Shown piece after piece: positions 11,525 to 21,674 of a stretch of 64,000 nt of DNA. The stretch is from the NCBI GenBank assembly GCA_027886185.1, contig WOAB01000689.1, positions 1,984,001 to 2,048,000 of the forward strand, in the 5' to 3' direction. A program made the position numbers and the translations under genes. The notes beneath the pieces were generated by a model, which had not been told where the DNA came from, ran no database searches, and saw only the letters and a list, made by a program, of their open reading frames with translations. The first letter of the stretch is position 1, and the number at the start of each line of letters is the position of its first letter. This DNA comes from Rheum nobile (Eukaryota > Streptophyta > Magnoliopsida > Caryophyllales > Polygonaceae).

Positions 11525-11938
11525 ATGGCATCTTCATCGTCAACAAACGCTGGTTGGCTATGCAATTGTAAGAGATCCGCGATTATCCGTGAGTGGCATA
11601 TGCAGTTCAACTATAGAAGGAGGTATTGGGGATGTCCGACTATGGAAGGGGGGTGTCGCTTCATGAAGTGGATTGATCCATGCTACGATGAGAGGACACA
11701 AAGGGTTATAGCACAATTGTGGAACGAAAAACAACAACTTGCTAATCGAAATGAAGAACTTGGTAAGCAAAATGAAGAACTTGTTAAGAACAATGAAGAA
11801 CTTGTTAAGAACAATGAAGAACTTGTTAAGTTGATTCTCATTCACACAAGGTTGATGCGCCTTAAGGAACAAGGGAAGTTAGCGATGGGCAAATCTAAGT
11901 ATGAGAAGTTATTAAGAGAGATACAAGGGGGTAATTAA
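11525..11938 (+). CDS. zf-GRF domain protein with C-terminal coiled coil
   Basis: Intact single-exon frame of 137 residues. Residues 12-51 match the plant zf-GRF type: WLCNCKRSAIIREW, then NYRRRYWGCPT, then GGCRFMKWID, with cysteines at CNC, GCP and GGC as likely zinc ligands. After a helical linker, a heptad-like NEELVKN unit is repeated about four times (residues 77-101), predicting a coiled coil. GRF zinc fingers bind nucleic acid in topoisomerase III and APE2; short plant zf-GRF/coiled-coil proteins are numerous, often near transposons, and their role is unknown. The gene sits behind the TGGGCC array with its own TATA box and intron, and a single degenerate array unit lies downstream at about 12030, so repeats flank it on both sides. 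Confidence 0.8.
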   Translation: MASSSSTNAGWLCNCKRSAIIREWHMQFNYRRRYWGCPTMEGGCRFMKWIDPCYDERTQRVIAQLWNEKQQLANRNEELGKQNEELVKNNEELVKNNEELVKLILIHTRLMRLKEQGKLAMGKSKYEKLLREIQGGN

Positions 11939-12024
11939 GTTGATGTAATGTTTGTATCGCTCTTGTAATATGTTTTATGTATTGACATTTAATGTAATGT
12001 AATGGTTTGAAGTTGATGTAATGT

Positions 12025-12090
12025 TTGTATCCTTCTTATTGGGCCTAGACAGGACCCAATTTTCTAGTTTTTCAATTCCTACCAGCAACA
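12025..12090. repeat. Stray degenerate unit of the 68-bp array
   Basis: TATCCTTCTTATTGGGCCTA, then GACCCAATTTTCTAGTTTTTC matches the 68-bp unit with changes. It lies 3' of the zf-GRF gene, about 0.8 kb from the array, which suggests the gene and repeats moved or were duplicated as one unit. Confidence 0.6.
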
Positions 12091-12206
12091 TGAAAATACT
12101 TGGATACACATACATACACAATATATATTTATATTATATACAACGTCAGTCACTACACTGGAGGATCGGGTGGACGATTACATCTTATGCGATAATCCCG
12201 AAATAT

Positions 12207-13249
12207 TTAAAACCTCGAGTGAAACTGAACATCCCAGCCATCTACACTTTGGTCTTTGAAACAACGCCAAGCATACGGAGGAGGGGGTACTGGACAATCA
12301 TCCTTGAGCCATACAAACACAAACTTGAACTCTTTGCGCATATACTCGTATAGTTTAGTACAGTAAATTATTTAGAAATAGTAAGCTTTACCGGTATGAA
12401 GTGGTTCCGAGCTCCTACATGGGCCATCGTCAATATCTTCGTCGGAGGGCCTAAGCTTGTATTACACGCCTTCATTGGTAGGCACTAGCAAAGACCATCA
12501 CAGGCTAAGAAACATAGCGTAACTTGATACGCCGTGGCAAACACCAAACCGATTAGAGGCATGTCGAGCCAATATTGCGAGGAGCAAGGACTTATGACAT
12601 AGTTCACCCGGAATATAAGATCTCCGTAACTCATTCTCGGTGCTAGTCTGGGCAGTATTTCCATGTACACATCTCTGTTGTCCAACAACTCTGCCGCTAG
12701 ATGCATTCGAACCATAGGGTAATAATGCTCTTCGTACCCCAACAGTACAACTAGTGACCGATATCCACAATGCCCGTCCGGAATTACATCTTTCGCCTCC
12801 TTAATGTATGGGAACCAGAAGTAATCCACATTCTTAACCCCAAAGTTCACCCCCATATAAGTAATGGGTTGGTCAGGGAACTGTGATCCAGACGCTTCAC
12901 TTTTATCCTTTCTAGGACGGCCACGACCCCTACCTTGGCTACCTTGGGTCCCATTCTCATTCTCCTTCTCCTTTTTTTATCTCTTTCTCCTTCTCATACT
13001 CCTCTAACTCGGCCCTTCTATGCTCAAACAAGCTCAGCTCCTTCTTGGTGGAATACTTTGTGGAACCCTTCGGCCTTCCTTTGGAAACGATACCCGTCGG
13101 CTCCAACAATGAAGATTCATACGGATGCTCCAAGTCATGGAACAAGTCGGTGACTTGCACTAACGTGGATTTTTCATAGATCCCATCTTTCTCCTTCTTG
13201 TACAATTCCTCAAGTCTCAGTCGGGGAATAGACATTGTTGCATGCTCCT
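12207..13249 (-). pseudogene. MULE-type OTU cysteine protease gene with AT-hook, 5'-truncated
   Basis: Reading on the minus strand. Residues from 13249 down (MSIPRLRLEELYKK, then GRPKGSTKYSTKK) look like the linker that follows a MULE/FAR1-type transposase. A frameshift near 12957-12965 precedes an AT-hook (RGRGRPRK, about 12900-12930). Then follows an OTU-like protease segment (12485-12856) with the catalytic-type motif DGHCGYRSL. An in-frame TAG at 12485-12487 interrupts it; the frame continues to a GTAAAG donor and a final exon (12207-~12356) ending in QFHSRF. OTU enzymes cleave ubiquitin chains; plant MULEs often carry OTU or ULP domains. The transposase part is missing because an Athila LTR begins at 13250. 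Confidence 0.6.
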
Positions 13250-14718
13250 TGATAGGTGTTATTTCATACACCTTTACTAGCAATTATTAGCATGATTTGG
13301 AGGAGTTTATGAGTAGTTTTGAGGCTAAGTCTGTAATCCGGAAGTTGTGGAGAGAATTGAAGATATCAGGGGTTTTACAGCTTAGATGGAGATGATGAGG
13401 ATCTGTTGGAGTTTATTGAAGAAGACTACCAACACTTGGTAGTAATAAAGAGCTGAAGAGAAGAGTGGGCAGAAATTGACGCCCCGCGCCAGAGCCACCG
13501 CGACCCGGCGGTGGGTCTCAGAGAAGGATGCCGCCCCGCGGTGGAAATCACCGCCCCGCGGCCATCTGCTAAAGTGAAGCAATTAATTAATGAAGCAGCG
13601 TGGTATTGGAATTGAAGAGATGGGCCGTGAAGAAGAAAGGCCCAACAAGGAGAAAGGCCCACGAAGAAGTGAAGCCTCGCGCGCGTGAAATTGAAGCAGG
13701 AATTGAAAGCGGAAAGTGAAAATTGAAGATACGGGTGATGTCACGCTGACGTCGGCGCGAATTGATATTGTTGTGGGCCGTGTTGTTGCTGCTTGCATTG
13801 GGCCGAAGTTGGGCCGTGGCTGCTGATTGAATGGAGTTTTTACAGAAGTTTAGTTTTAGTTTTGCCAGTTCGTAGTTTTTCATCCCCTTGGATGGAGAAC
13901 TAACTTTTCTTTGTTCTGCTAGACGATTGAAGCAGTGCAGTTGATGTGTTTGTGAGATTTCTATTCCTTGTTCTTATTCTTATGTATGCTGGTTTGATTC
14001 TCTTGGATATATTGATTATTGATTTATCGTTATTCTTCATAGTCTGGCCAGCTAGGTTGAATACTATTTATCAATTGCTAGGATTTGTATATAGGGGTTC
14101 CGAGTACATATCTAGTGGCAAACACAATTGTGCGTATAGGGGTTCCGAGCGTACAATTGTTAGTGAGAATCAGTTGCATGTTAAGTAGGGGAGTGAGTAC
14201 TTGTACGTCTTTCTACTTGCATGTATCCTATATCCTTGTGTGCATTGCTATTGCTTTGTTGGTGGTAAAGTACCCCGATCTGGTACCGCGTGACAGGCGT
14301 GACTGGTGGTATTTTGTCATTGGCATAGTAATAAGTCTATCGACAACTGTGAGAATCGGTAGTGCTTAAGATCAGGGTGGGAACAACTATAAGGTTAATT
14401 AAAGAACTTGGATTGAATAGATTTCCGTTATCGAACTCTATCTCTGTACTGTGGATTTCGCTCTAGCAGAACTACTTTCCCTCATTATATTCTCTCAACT
14501 CAACTCAACTTGTTTTCTTTGGTTTGCTTTGCTTCCTCTTGATAACTAAACCCCCCCGTTCATGTCACTTGTCATTCACACTTTCACACTGCATTGATCT
14601 TCCCTGTGGGTCCGACCCTTACTTGTCTGCTATACTTCTGTTTAGTAGGTCTGTTAGGAAATTTTACTTTGATTGAGGCTAATCAACGATAATTGCTTGC
14701 GCATTTCTAGCCCCGTCA
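13250..14718 (+). repeat. Athila-like LTR A (5' LTR of gag copy 1)
   Basis: Begins TGATAGGTGTTATTTCATAC and ends GCCCCGTCA, directly followed by the primer binding site. It is nearly identical to LTR B (17937-19410). Near 13480-13560 it carries GC-rich motifs such as CCGCCCCGCGGTG. ORFs inside are not genes. The five bases before it (CTCCT) are the likely target duplication; no right-hand partner can be seen because the downstream end is broken. Confidence 0.9.
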
Positions 14719-14722
14719 AATT

Positions 14723-14740
14723 TGGCGCCGTTGTCGGGGA
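14723..14740 (+). promoter_or_regulatory. Primer binding site, tRNA-Asp type
   Basis: TGGCGCCGTTGTCGGGGA, the sequence used by Athila/Tat-type Ty3/gypsy elements to prime reverse transcription. It has one difference from the second copy (TGGCGCCGTTGCCGGGGA at 19415). Confidence 0.85.
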
Positions 14741-14855
14741 AGATTTCCGTTTTGTTGTGTGTTTTTGTGATTGACTGCGGTGTGGATCTATCTTACGATC
14801 CGCACCTTTGCTACTGATTCGCTACTTGTTGAAGTTGATACAGAGGCAGGTACGA

Positions 14856-16259
14856 ATGGCTCAGACACTCCGACAGCTGACTGCGCCAGATTTGATACAG
14901 CAGCCATTGGCTGTAATTATTCCACCCCTTACTGATGGTGTGACATTTGAACTCAGAACAGGAGTGATACGGTTGCTCCCGAGATATTATGGACGAAGTG
15001 GAGAAAACCCCATTCTTCATTTGAGTAAATTCCACAACGTCATTATGAGCATCAAACCAGCAGACGTCACTGAGGATCAGATTAAAATGAGAGTCTTCGG
15101 GTTCACTCTTAAAGACGATGCTGAAGACTGGTACTATCATCTGCCTGGCGGAAGCATAGATTCTTGGGCTGAGCTACTTAAGGCTTTCCTCACACAATAT
15201 TTCCCAACCAGGATGGTGAACGCTTTGAAAAGGGAAATTGCCAGTATTGAACAAGGAGAGGAGGAGATCCTTTATGAATATTGTGAGCGGTTCAAACGAC
15301 TTTGCTCTAGTTGCCCGTTCCATGGTTTTGACAAGAAAGCTCTAGTACTCTATGTTTACAATGGGCTGCTGGATGATGAAAGAAGAATCTTAGATGCTAC
15401 TTGTGGTGGTAGTATCTTGAATATGACCCCTAATGCAGCCATGACTAGACTTAATGATATGGCTGAGAGCACAAGAGATTTTGATGAAGCCCCAAGGACC
15501 ATAGGAGTTAATGTTGTCAACTCCAATGATGCATATTTATTGCAAGAAATTGCTTCATTGAAAGACATTATTGCGAGGACGGGTAGACAAGAAGCACCTC
15601 AACCCCACTTTGATGAGCTACCAGTAGCTCCCCATACCAGTAACTCCGCTACCACTGAGGATATGCTCGGGACTCTGACTCAGCATTTCACCACGCATGT
15701 ACAAGCCACTGAGTCAAGTATTAAGAACATGGAGAGGCAGATTGGTCAGCTTGCTGATGTTGTGACCAAGATTGACCAGAGGACATCTAACTCCCTGCCC
15801 TCTCAGACTACTGTGAACCCAAGAGAGAATGTAAGTGTTATTTCTCTCAGAAGTGGCATGGAATTGCAAGTCGCTCCTACTGCTGAAAAGGACGACAGAG
15901 CTGAAATTGAAGATGGGCAAGTTCCACCGCCCCGCGGTGACACCCACCGCGACCCGGCTGAAGCTCTCAGTTTTACTGAGTTAACACCACCGCCCCGCGG
16001 CCAAGAACACCGCCTCGCGGTGAGACCACCGCCCCGCGGTGAATGCCCAGATCTGGATTTTGATCATGACGAAGGAGAGGACCCCTTTGTTCGTCCAATT
16101 TTTCCTCCTCTTGGTTCTGAAAAGCTCCTTGTCCCCTTTTCGGAGGCACTAAAGGAGAGGATGATAATCGACGACAATGATCTCTTCGACACCTCCAGTA
16201 GCTGCAAGGAAACCACCCCTTTGGCCCATTTAGCAAACAGCACCCCAGGCTACGCATAA
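14856..16259 (+). CDS. Athila-type Gag, copy 1, ends early
   Basis: Start chosen at MAQTLRQLTAPD (14856); an in-frame ATG at 14808 adds 16 unlikely residues. The Retrotrans_gag core is clear: LPRYYGRSGENP, KMRVFGFTLKDDAEDWYYHL, AFLTQYFPTRM, LYEYCERFKRLCSSCP. The C-terminal linker repeats PPPRG units encoded by GC-rich motifs (15925-16045). A TAA at 16257-16259 replaces GAA found in copy 2 and stops the frame before the protease remnant. Gag forms the virus-like particle. There is no downstream reverse transcriptase, so the element depended on another for movement. Confidence 0.85.
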   Translation: MAQTLRQLTAPDLIQQPLAVIIPPLTDGVTFELRTGVIRLLPRYYGRSGENPILHLSKFHNVIMSIKPADVTEDQIKMRVFGFTLKDDAEDWYYHLPGGSIDSWAELLKAFLTQYFPTRMVNALKREIASIEQGEEEILYEYCERFKRLCSSCPFHGFDKKALVLYVYNGLLDDERRILDATCGGSILNMTPNAAMTRLNDMAESTRDFDEAPRTIGVNVVNSNDAYLLQEIASLKDIIARTGRQEAPQPHFDELPVAPHTSNSATTEDMLGTLTQHFTTHVQATESSIKNMERQIGQLADVVTKIDQRTSNSLPSQTTVNPRENVSVISLRSGMELQVAPTAEKDDRAEIEDGQVPPPRGDTHRDPAEALSFTELTPPPRGQEHRLAVRPPPRGECPDLDFDHDEGEDPFVRPIFPPLGSEKLLVPFSEALKERMIIDDNDLFDTSSSCKETTPLAHLANSTPGYA

Positions 16260-17936
16260 CTTTTAAAGGCGCTGGGTAAGATAAAAAAGAAACCAAAGGG
16301 GAAGCACAAGAAGGAGGCCTTGATACAAATGACGGATTCATATATGCTGGATACGGGGCAAGATAAACATGTAGCCCCTGAGATGTTGGGTAGACAGTTT
16401 CTGAAAATGGCAAGTACATTCATAGATATGCACAATAGTCCATCTACCATGAAGTACAAGAGCATGGGGGCAATGCTCAACATGGAGCACCCAAAGAGGC
16501 ATCCCCCGGATATAGATCCCAGGTGTTCAGTTGCTATAAGCAACCCAAGTTGAGAAGATGAGTAGGATGTCAAGCCATGACAATAACTAAGGCGCTGTCC
16601 GGGAGGTAACCCGAGGTATGTTTTTCTCTCTTTGCTTTTCATTATTTGTTTTTGCATTTTTCTTTAGTGTGTTTTTGCTTTGTTTTCTTTGTTTCCGACT
16701 AACCTGCATGGAGGAGACCTATGCCTATTGAAGAAGGTGTTTCCACACCAATGTAAGTCTCTCCTGTCCCTGCACTAAGTCGCTCCCCGAAAAAACCTTA
16801 AACGGGGAGGCAAAAAAAAAAAAAAAAGTTTACCGAGCTGTCCAGAGTCACCACAGAGAGGTGCGCATCATGTTGCTAACGGAGGAACACTTTCACCACA
16901 CATTATTTGGCAACGATGATGGCCCTACATTCGACAGCTGAGGAGGAGGAACGCTAGAGCCCCCATCATGATGATATCTGGGCTCCACCATGTGTTCCTA
17001 GAAGGCCGTGCAACCCCGACATTTGTGCTACACCACTATTCACCAAAGTGGTTCCATTATGGTTGCATGGTAGGAGAAGATTATAGAGTTGATGAAGACA
17101 CCCACCCAACACCAGAGACTTGGGCATTTATTGAGAAGACCGCCAGCAACAAAGGAAGTGTCCAAGTAGCTTGGCGACGTTTGTGAGTTATTTTTTTTGC
17201 TTCTCCCTGTGCTTCTATTCTTTTGTCTTTCATTACATTGAGGACAATGCAATGTTTAAGCATGGGGGAGAGTTCTATACTTGCTACGTCGTTGAGGAGA
17301 AAAATGAATAAAAATGAAAAAAGCCAAAAATTGAAAAAATACATACATTAAAAATCCTGGGATAGGTCGAAAACCCGAAAGGGCGGCCTAGGTAATAAGC
17401 AGGTGGCTTGGACCAGCATTAGGATGGGGTAATATGTGGTCAAGAGTGATGTGAGCTTATGTGAGTACATCTATTGTGAGTACATCTATTGGAAAATGAA
17501 ATGAGTGGCTTGGTGAAAACCCGAAAGGGCGTCTTGGCAAAATGAGCAAAAAAGAAGAAGAGTGATTCTAGGATTTCTCATTATTCTTGGCGAGGCGTCA
17601 TAAGAAGAAGAGTCAAAGAAGGATTGTCGGGTAGGTCACTCTGGGAGGCATAAGAAGATAGATGGGAGATATGATTAGATTTTGATTCACTCTATGGTGT
17701 TTGAGATAAGCTTGGGGGAAGTACTCTGCTTTCCTTGTAGCTTTGGTGTGTGGTGTTGATTGTATTGTGTTGTTGTGCTGTGCATATTGTTTTGGTACTC
17801 TGGAGCCGATTGTTGAGATGTTGTAATTGCTAGTGTCATATTTTCTTGTACTTCCTGAGACCTTGGTGTTTGATTGAGAGAGTAGGTTTATCTTTAGCTT
17901 ACTCGAGGACGAGCAAGGTTTAAGCATGGAGGAATT
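16260..17936 (+). mobile_element. Collapsed protease and 3' untranslated part of Athila copy 1
   Basis: From 16260 the gag-protease frame continues (KKPKGKHKKE) but the protease catalytic part is deleted: TDSYMLDTGQDKH runs straight into MLGRQFLKMAS, which is the end of the Athila protease domain. Reverse transcriptase, RNase H and integrase are absent. 16560-17936 is the element's long 3' non-coding region, with CCGAAAGGGCG repeats at about 17370 and 17525 and a purine-rich end (CATGGAGGAATT) just before LTR B. The minus-strand Athila element has the same AAACCCGAAAGGGCG-type blocks at 34430-34610. Confidence 0.75.
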
Positions 17937-19410
17937 TGATAGGTGTCATTTCATACACCTTTACTAGCAATTATTAGCATGATTTGGAGGAGTTTATGAG
18001 TAGTTTTGAGGCTAAGTCTGTAATCCGGAAGTTGTGGAGAGAATTGAAGATATCAGGGGTTTTACAGCTTAGATGGAGATGATGAGGATCTGTTGGAGTT
18101 TATTGGAGAAGACTACCAACACTTGGTAGTAATAAAGAGCTGAAGAGAAGAGTGGGCAGAAAATGACGCCCCGCGCCAGAGCCACCGCGACCCGGTGGTG
18201 GGTCTCAGAGAAGGATGTCGCCCCGCGGTGGGAGCTGGCGCCCCGCGGCCATCTGCTGAAGCGAAGCAATTAATTAATGAAGCGGCGTGGTACTGGAATT
18301 GAAGAGATGGGCCGTGAAGAAGAAAGGCCCAACAAGGAGAAAGGCCCACGAAGAAGTGAAGCCTCGCGCGCGTGAAATTGAAGCAGGAATTGAAAGCGGA
18401 AAGTGAAAATTGAAGATACGAGTGATGTCACGCTGACGTCGGCGCGAATTGATATTATTGTGGGCCGTGTTGCTGCTGCTTGCATTGGGCCGAAGTTGGG
18501 CCGTGGCTGCTGATTGAATGGAGTTTTTACAGAAGTTTAGTTTTAGTTTTGCAAGTTTGTAGTTTTTCATCCCCTTGGATGGAGAACTAACTTTTCTTTG
18601 TTCTGCTAGACGATTGAAGCAGTGCAGTTGATGTGTTTGTGAGATTTCTATTCCTTGTTCTTATTCTTATGTATGTTGATTTGATTCTCTTGGATATATT
18701 GATTATTGATTTATCGTTATTCTTCATAGTCTGGCCAGCTAGGTTGAATACTATTTATCAATTGCTAGGATTTGCATATAGGGGTTCCGAGTGCATATCT
18801 AGTGGCAAACACAATTGTGCGTATAGGGGTTCCGAACGTACAATTGTGAGTGAGAATCAGTTGCATGTTAAGTAGGGGAGTGAGTACTTGTACGTCTTTC
18901 TACTTGCATGTATCCTATATCATTGTGTGCATTGCTATTGCTTTGTTGGTGGTAAAGTACCCCGGTCTGGTACCGCGTGACAGGTGTGACTGGTGGTATT
19001 TTGTCATTGGCATAGTAATAAGTCTATCGACAACTGTGAGAATCGGTAGTGCTTAAGATCAGGGTGGGAACAACTATAAGGATAATTAAAGAACTTGGAT
19101 TGAATAGATTTCCGTGATCGAACTCTATCTCTGTACTGTGGATTTCGCTCTAGTAGAACTACTTTCCCTCATTATATTCTCTCAACTCAACTCAACTTGT
19201 TTGCTTTGCTTTGCTTCCTCTTGATAACTAAACCCCCCCCCCCCCCCCCGTTCATGTTACTTGTCATTCACACTTTCACACTGCATTGATCTTCCCTGTG
19301 GGTTCGACCCTTACTTGTCTGCTATACTTCTGTTTAGTAGGTATGTTAGGAAATTTTACTTTGATTGAGGCTAATCAACGATAATTGCTTGCGCATTTCT
19401 AGCCCCGTCA
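17937..19410 (+). repeat. Athila-like LTR B, shared by both gag copies
   Basis: TGATAGGTGTCATTTCATAC to GCCCCGTCA. It acts as 3' LTR of copy 1 and 5' LTR of copy 2. A poly-C run has grown to 17 bases at 19233-19249, against 7 in LTR A. Otherwise the two LTRs differ by scattered substitutions only. Confidence 0.9.
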
Positions 19411-19414
19411 AATT

Positions 19415-19432
19415 TGGCGCCGTTGCCGGGGA
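19415..19432 (+). promoter_or_regulatory. Primer binding site of Athila copy 2
   Basis: TGGCGCCGTTGCCGGGGA, four bases after LTR B. A functional site here shows LTR B also begins a second element rather than only ending the first. Confidence 0.85.
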
Positions 19433-19547
19433 AGATTTCTGTTTTGTTGTGTGTTTTTGTGATTGACTGCGGTGTGGATCTATCTTATGGTCCGCACCTT
19501 TTCTACTGATTCGCTACTTGTTGAAGTTCATACAGAGGCATGTACGA

Positions 19548-21165
19548 ATGGCTCAGACACTTCGACAGCTGACTGCGCCAGATTTGATACAGCAGCCATT
19601 GGATGTAATTATTCCACCCCTTACTGATGGTGTGACATTTGAACTCAGAACAGGAGTGATACGGTTGCTCCCGAGATATTATGGACGAAGTGGAGAAAAC
19701 CACATTCTTCATTTGAGTAAATTCCACAACGTCATTATGAGCATCAAACCAACAGACGTCACTGAGGATCAGATTAAAATGAGAGCCTTCGGGTTCACTC
19801 TTAAAGACGATGCTGAAGACTGGTACTATCATCTGCCTGGCGGAAGCATAGATTCCTGGGCAGAGCTACTTAAGGCTTTCCTCACACAATATTTCCCAAC
19901 CAGGATGGTGAACGCTTTGAAAAGGGAAATTGCCAGTATTGAACAAGGAGAGGAGAAGATCCTTTATGAATATTGTGAGCGGTTCAAACGACTTTGCTCT
20001 AGTTGCCCGTTCCATGGTTTTGACAAGAAAGCTCTAGTACTCTATGTTTACAATGGGCTGCTGGATGATGAAAGAAGAATCTTAGATGCTACTTGTGGTG
20101 GTAGTATCTTGAATATGACCCCTGATGCAGCCATGACTAGACTTCATGATATGGCTGAGAGCACAAGAGATTTTGATGAAGCCCCAAGGACCATAGGAGT
20201 TAATGTTGTCAACTCCAATGATGCACATTTATTGCAAGAAATTGCTTCATTGAAAGACATTATTGCGAGGACGGATAGACAAGAAGCACCTCAACCCCAC
20301 TTGATGAGCTACCAGTAACTCCCCATACCAGTAACTCCGCTACCACTGAGGATATGCTCAGGACTCTGACTCAGCATTTCACCACGCATGTGCAGGCCAC
20401 TGAGTCAAGTATTAAGAACATGGAGAGGCATATTGGTCAGCTTGCTGATGTTGTGACCAAGATTGACCAGAGGACATCTAACTCCCTACCCTCTCAGACT
20501 ACTGTGAACCCAAGAGAGAATGTAAGTGTTATTTCTCTCAGAAGTGGCATGAAATTGCAAGTCACTCCTACTGCTGAAAAGGATGACAGAGCTGAAATTG
20601 AAGATGGGAAAGTTCCACCGCCCCGCGGCGACACCCACCGCGACCCGGCTGAAGCTCTCAGTTTTCCTGAGTTAACACCACCGCCCCGCGGCCAAGAACA
20701 CCGCCTCGCGGTGAGACCACTGCCCCGCGGTGAATGCCCAGATCTGGATTTTGATCATGACGAAGGAGAGGACCCCTTTGTTCGTCCAATTTTTCCTCCT
20801 CTTGGTTCTGAAAAGCTCCATGTCCCCTTTCCGGATGCACTAAAGGAGAGGATGATAATCGACGACAATGATCTCTTCGACACCTCCAGTAGCTGCAAGG
20901 AAACCACCCCTTTGGACCATTTAGCAAACAGCACCCCAGGCTACGCAGAACTTTTAAAGGCGCTGGGTAAGATCAAAAAGAAACCAAAGGGGAAGCACAA
21001 GAAGGAGGCCTTGATACAGATGACGGATTCATATATGCTGGATACGGGGCATGATAAACATGTAGTCCTTGAGATGTTGGGTAGACAGTTTCTGAAAATG
21101 GCAAGTATGTTCATAGATATGCACAATAGTCCATCTACCATGAAGTACAAGAGCATGGGGGCAAT
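19548..21165 (+). pseudogene. Athila-type Gag, copy 2, frameshifted and truncated
   Basis: Same protein as copy 1 (MAQTLRQLTAPD start at about 19548). One T is missing at 20301-20302 (CCCACTTGATGAG against CCCACTTTGATGAG), splitting the frame into 19518-20318 and 20354-21165. Copy 2 reads through the position where copy 1 has its stop. It has the same protease deletion (SYMLDTGHDKH joined to MLGRQFLKMAS) as copy 1, so both derive from one already pol-less source. Homology ends abruptly at 21165 where a fold-back element begins. Confidence 0.8.
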
Positions 21166-21494
21166 TGTAACATCCCAGGCCAAGCTACCCCAGCCACCAA
21201 GCCGCCCAGCCACCCAACGGTGTCGGCGCCGGTACTGGTGCCGCCTGGTTGTCCAAGGGCATGTAGCCCACACACCCAACCCTTCCCCCATTTAAATGGG
21301 TAGGTTGTTGTCCACGAGGATCGAACCCGAGACCTTTAGATACAAGGGCAATACCTTGCCACTTATATCACCAATTGAGCTTGGGTGTGTGGGCTGCAGG
21401 CCCTTGGACAACCAGGCGGCACCAGTACCGGCGCCGACACCGTTGGGTGGCTGGGCGGCTTGGTGGCTGGGGTAGTTTGGCCTGGGATGTTACA
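21166..21494. mobile_element. Fold-back element with ~115-bp inverted arms
   Basis: TGTAACATCCCAGGCC at 21166 is mirrored by GGCCTGGGATGTTACA ending at 21494. The arms (about 21166-21280 and 21382-21494) are nearly perfect inverted copies including CCGCCCAGCCACCCAACGG, CGGCGCCGG and CCCACACACCCAA. The loop holds a tRNA-like sequence. The left edge marks the loss of Athila copy 2. I cannot see a target duplication, so it may be a MITE or two inverted element ends. Confidence 0.7.
21285..21400 (-). mobile_element. SINE-like tRNA-derived sequence in the fold-back loop
   Basis: On the minus strand an A-box-like AAGCTCAATTGGT (21370-21382) is followed about 40 bases later by a B-box-like GGGTTCGATCCT (21317-21328), the spacing and order of a Pol III internal promoter. 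It does not fold as a complete tRNA, so I read it as a SINE head or tRNA relic. Confidence 0.45.
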
Positions 21495-21604
21495 AAAAAG
21501 TACACTTTGAATGAGAGGGGCTCCAACCTTATTGGGCCAGCCATTTCTCTATCCATGGGCCGCAGTCCATGTACCCCAACCAAATCCCCATGGCTGGGAG
21601 GTTG

Positions 21605-21674
21605 TTCGTGAGTCTCGAACACGAGACCTCACGCTTTAACAAGCGGCCTTACGCCCACTTGTTACCAATTGTGC
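21605..21674 (-). mobile_element. Second SINE-like tRNA-derived sequence
   Basis: Minus strand: AGCACAATTGGTAAC (21661-21675) as A box and GTGTTCGAGACTC (21610-21622) as B box. Same orientation as the one at 21285-21400. It abuts the end of a minus-strand LTR, so an alternative is that it is that element's leader with an unusual primer site (TTGGTAACAAGTGGGC). Confidence 0.4.

Noticed and set aside
13382..13883. ORFs repeated at 13382-13883 and 18069-18570
   Set aside because: Inside LTR A and LTR B of the plus-strand Athila, in antisense; no protein family.
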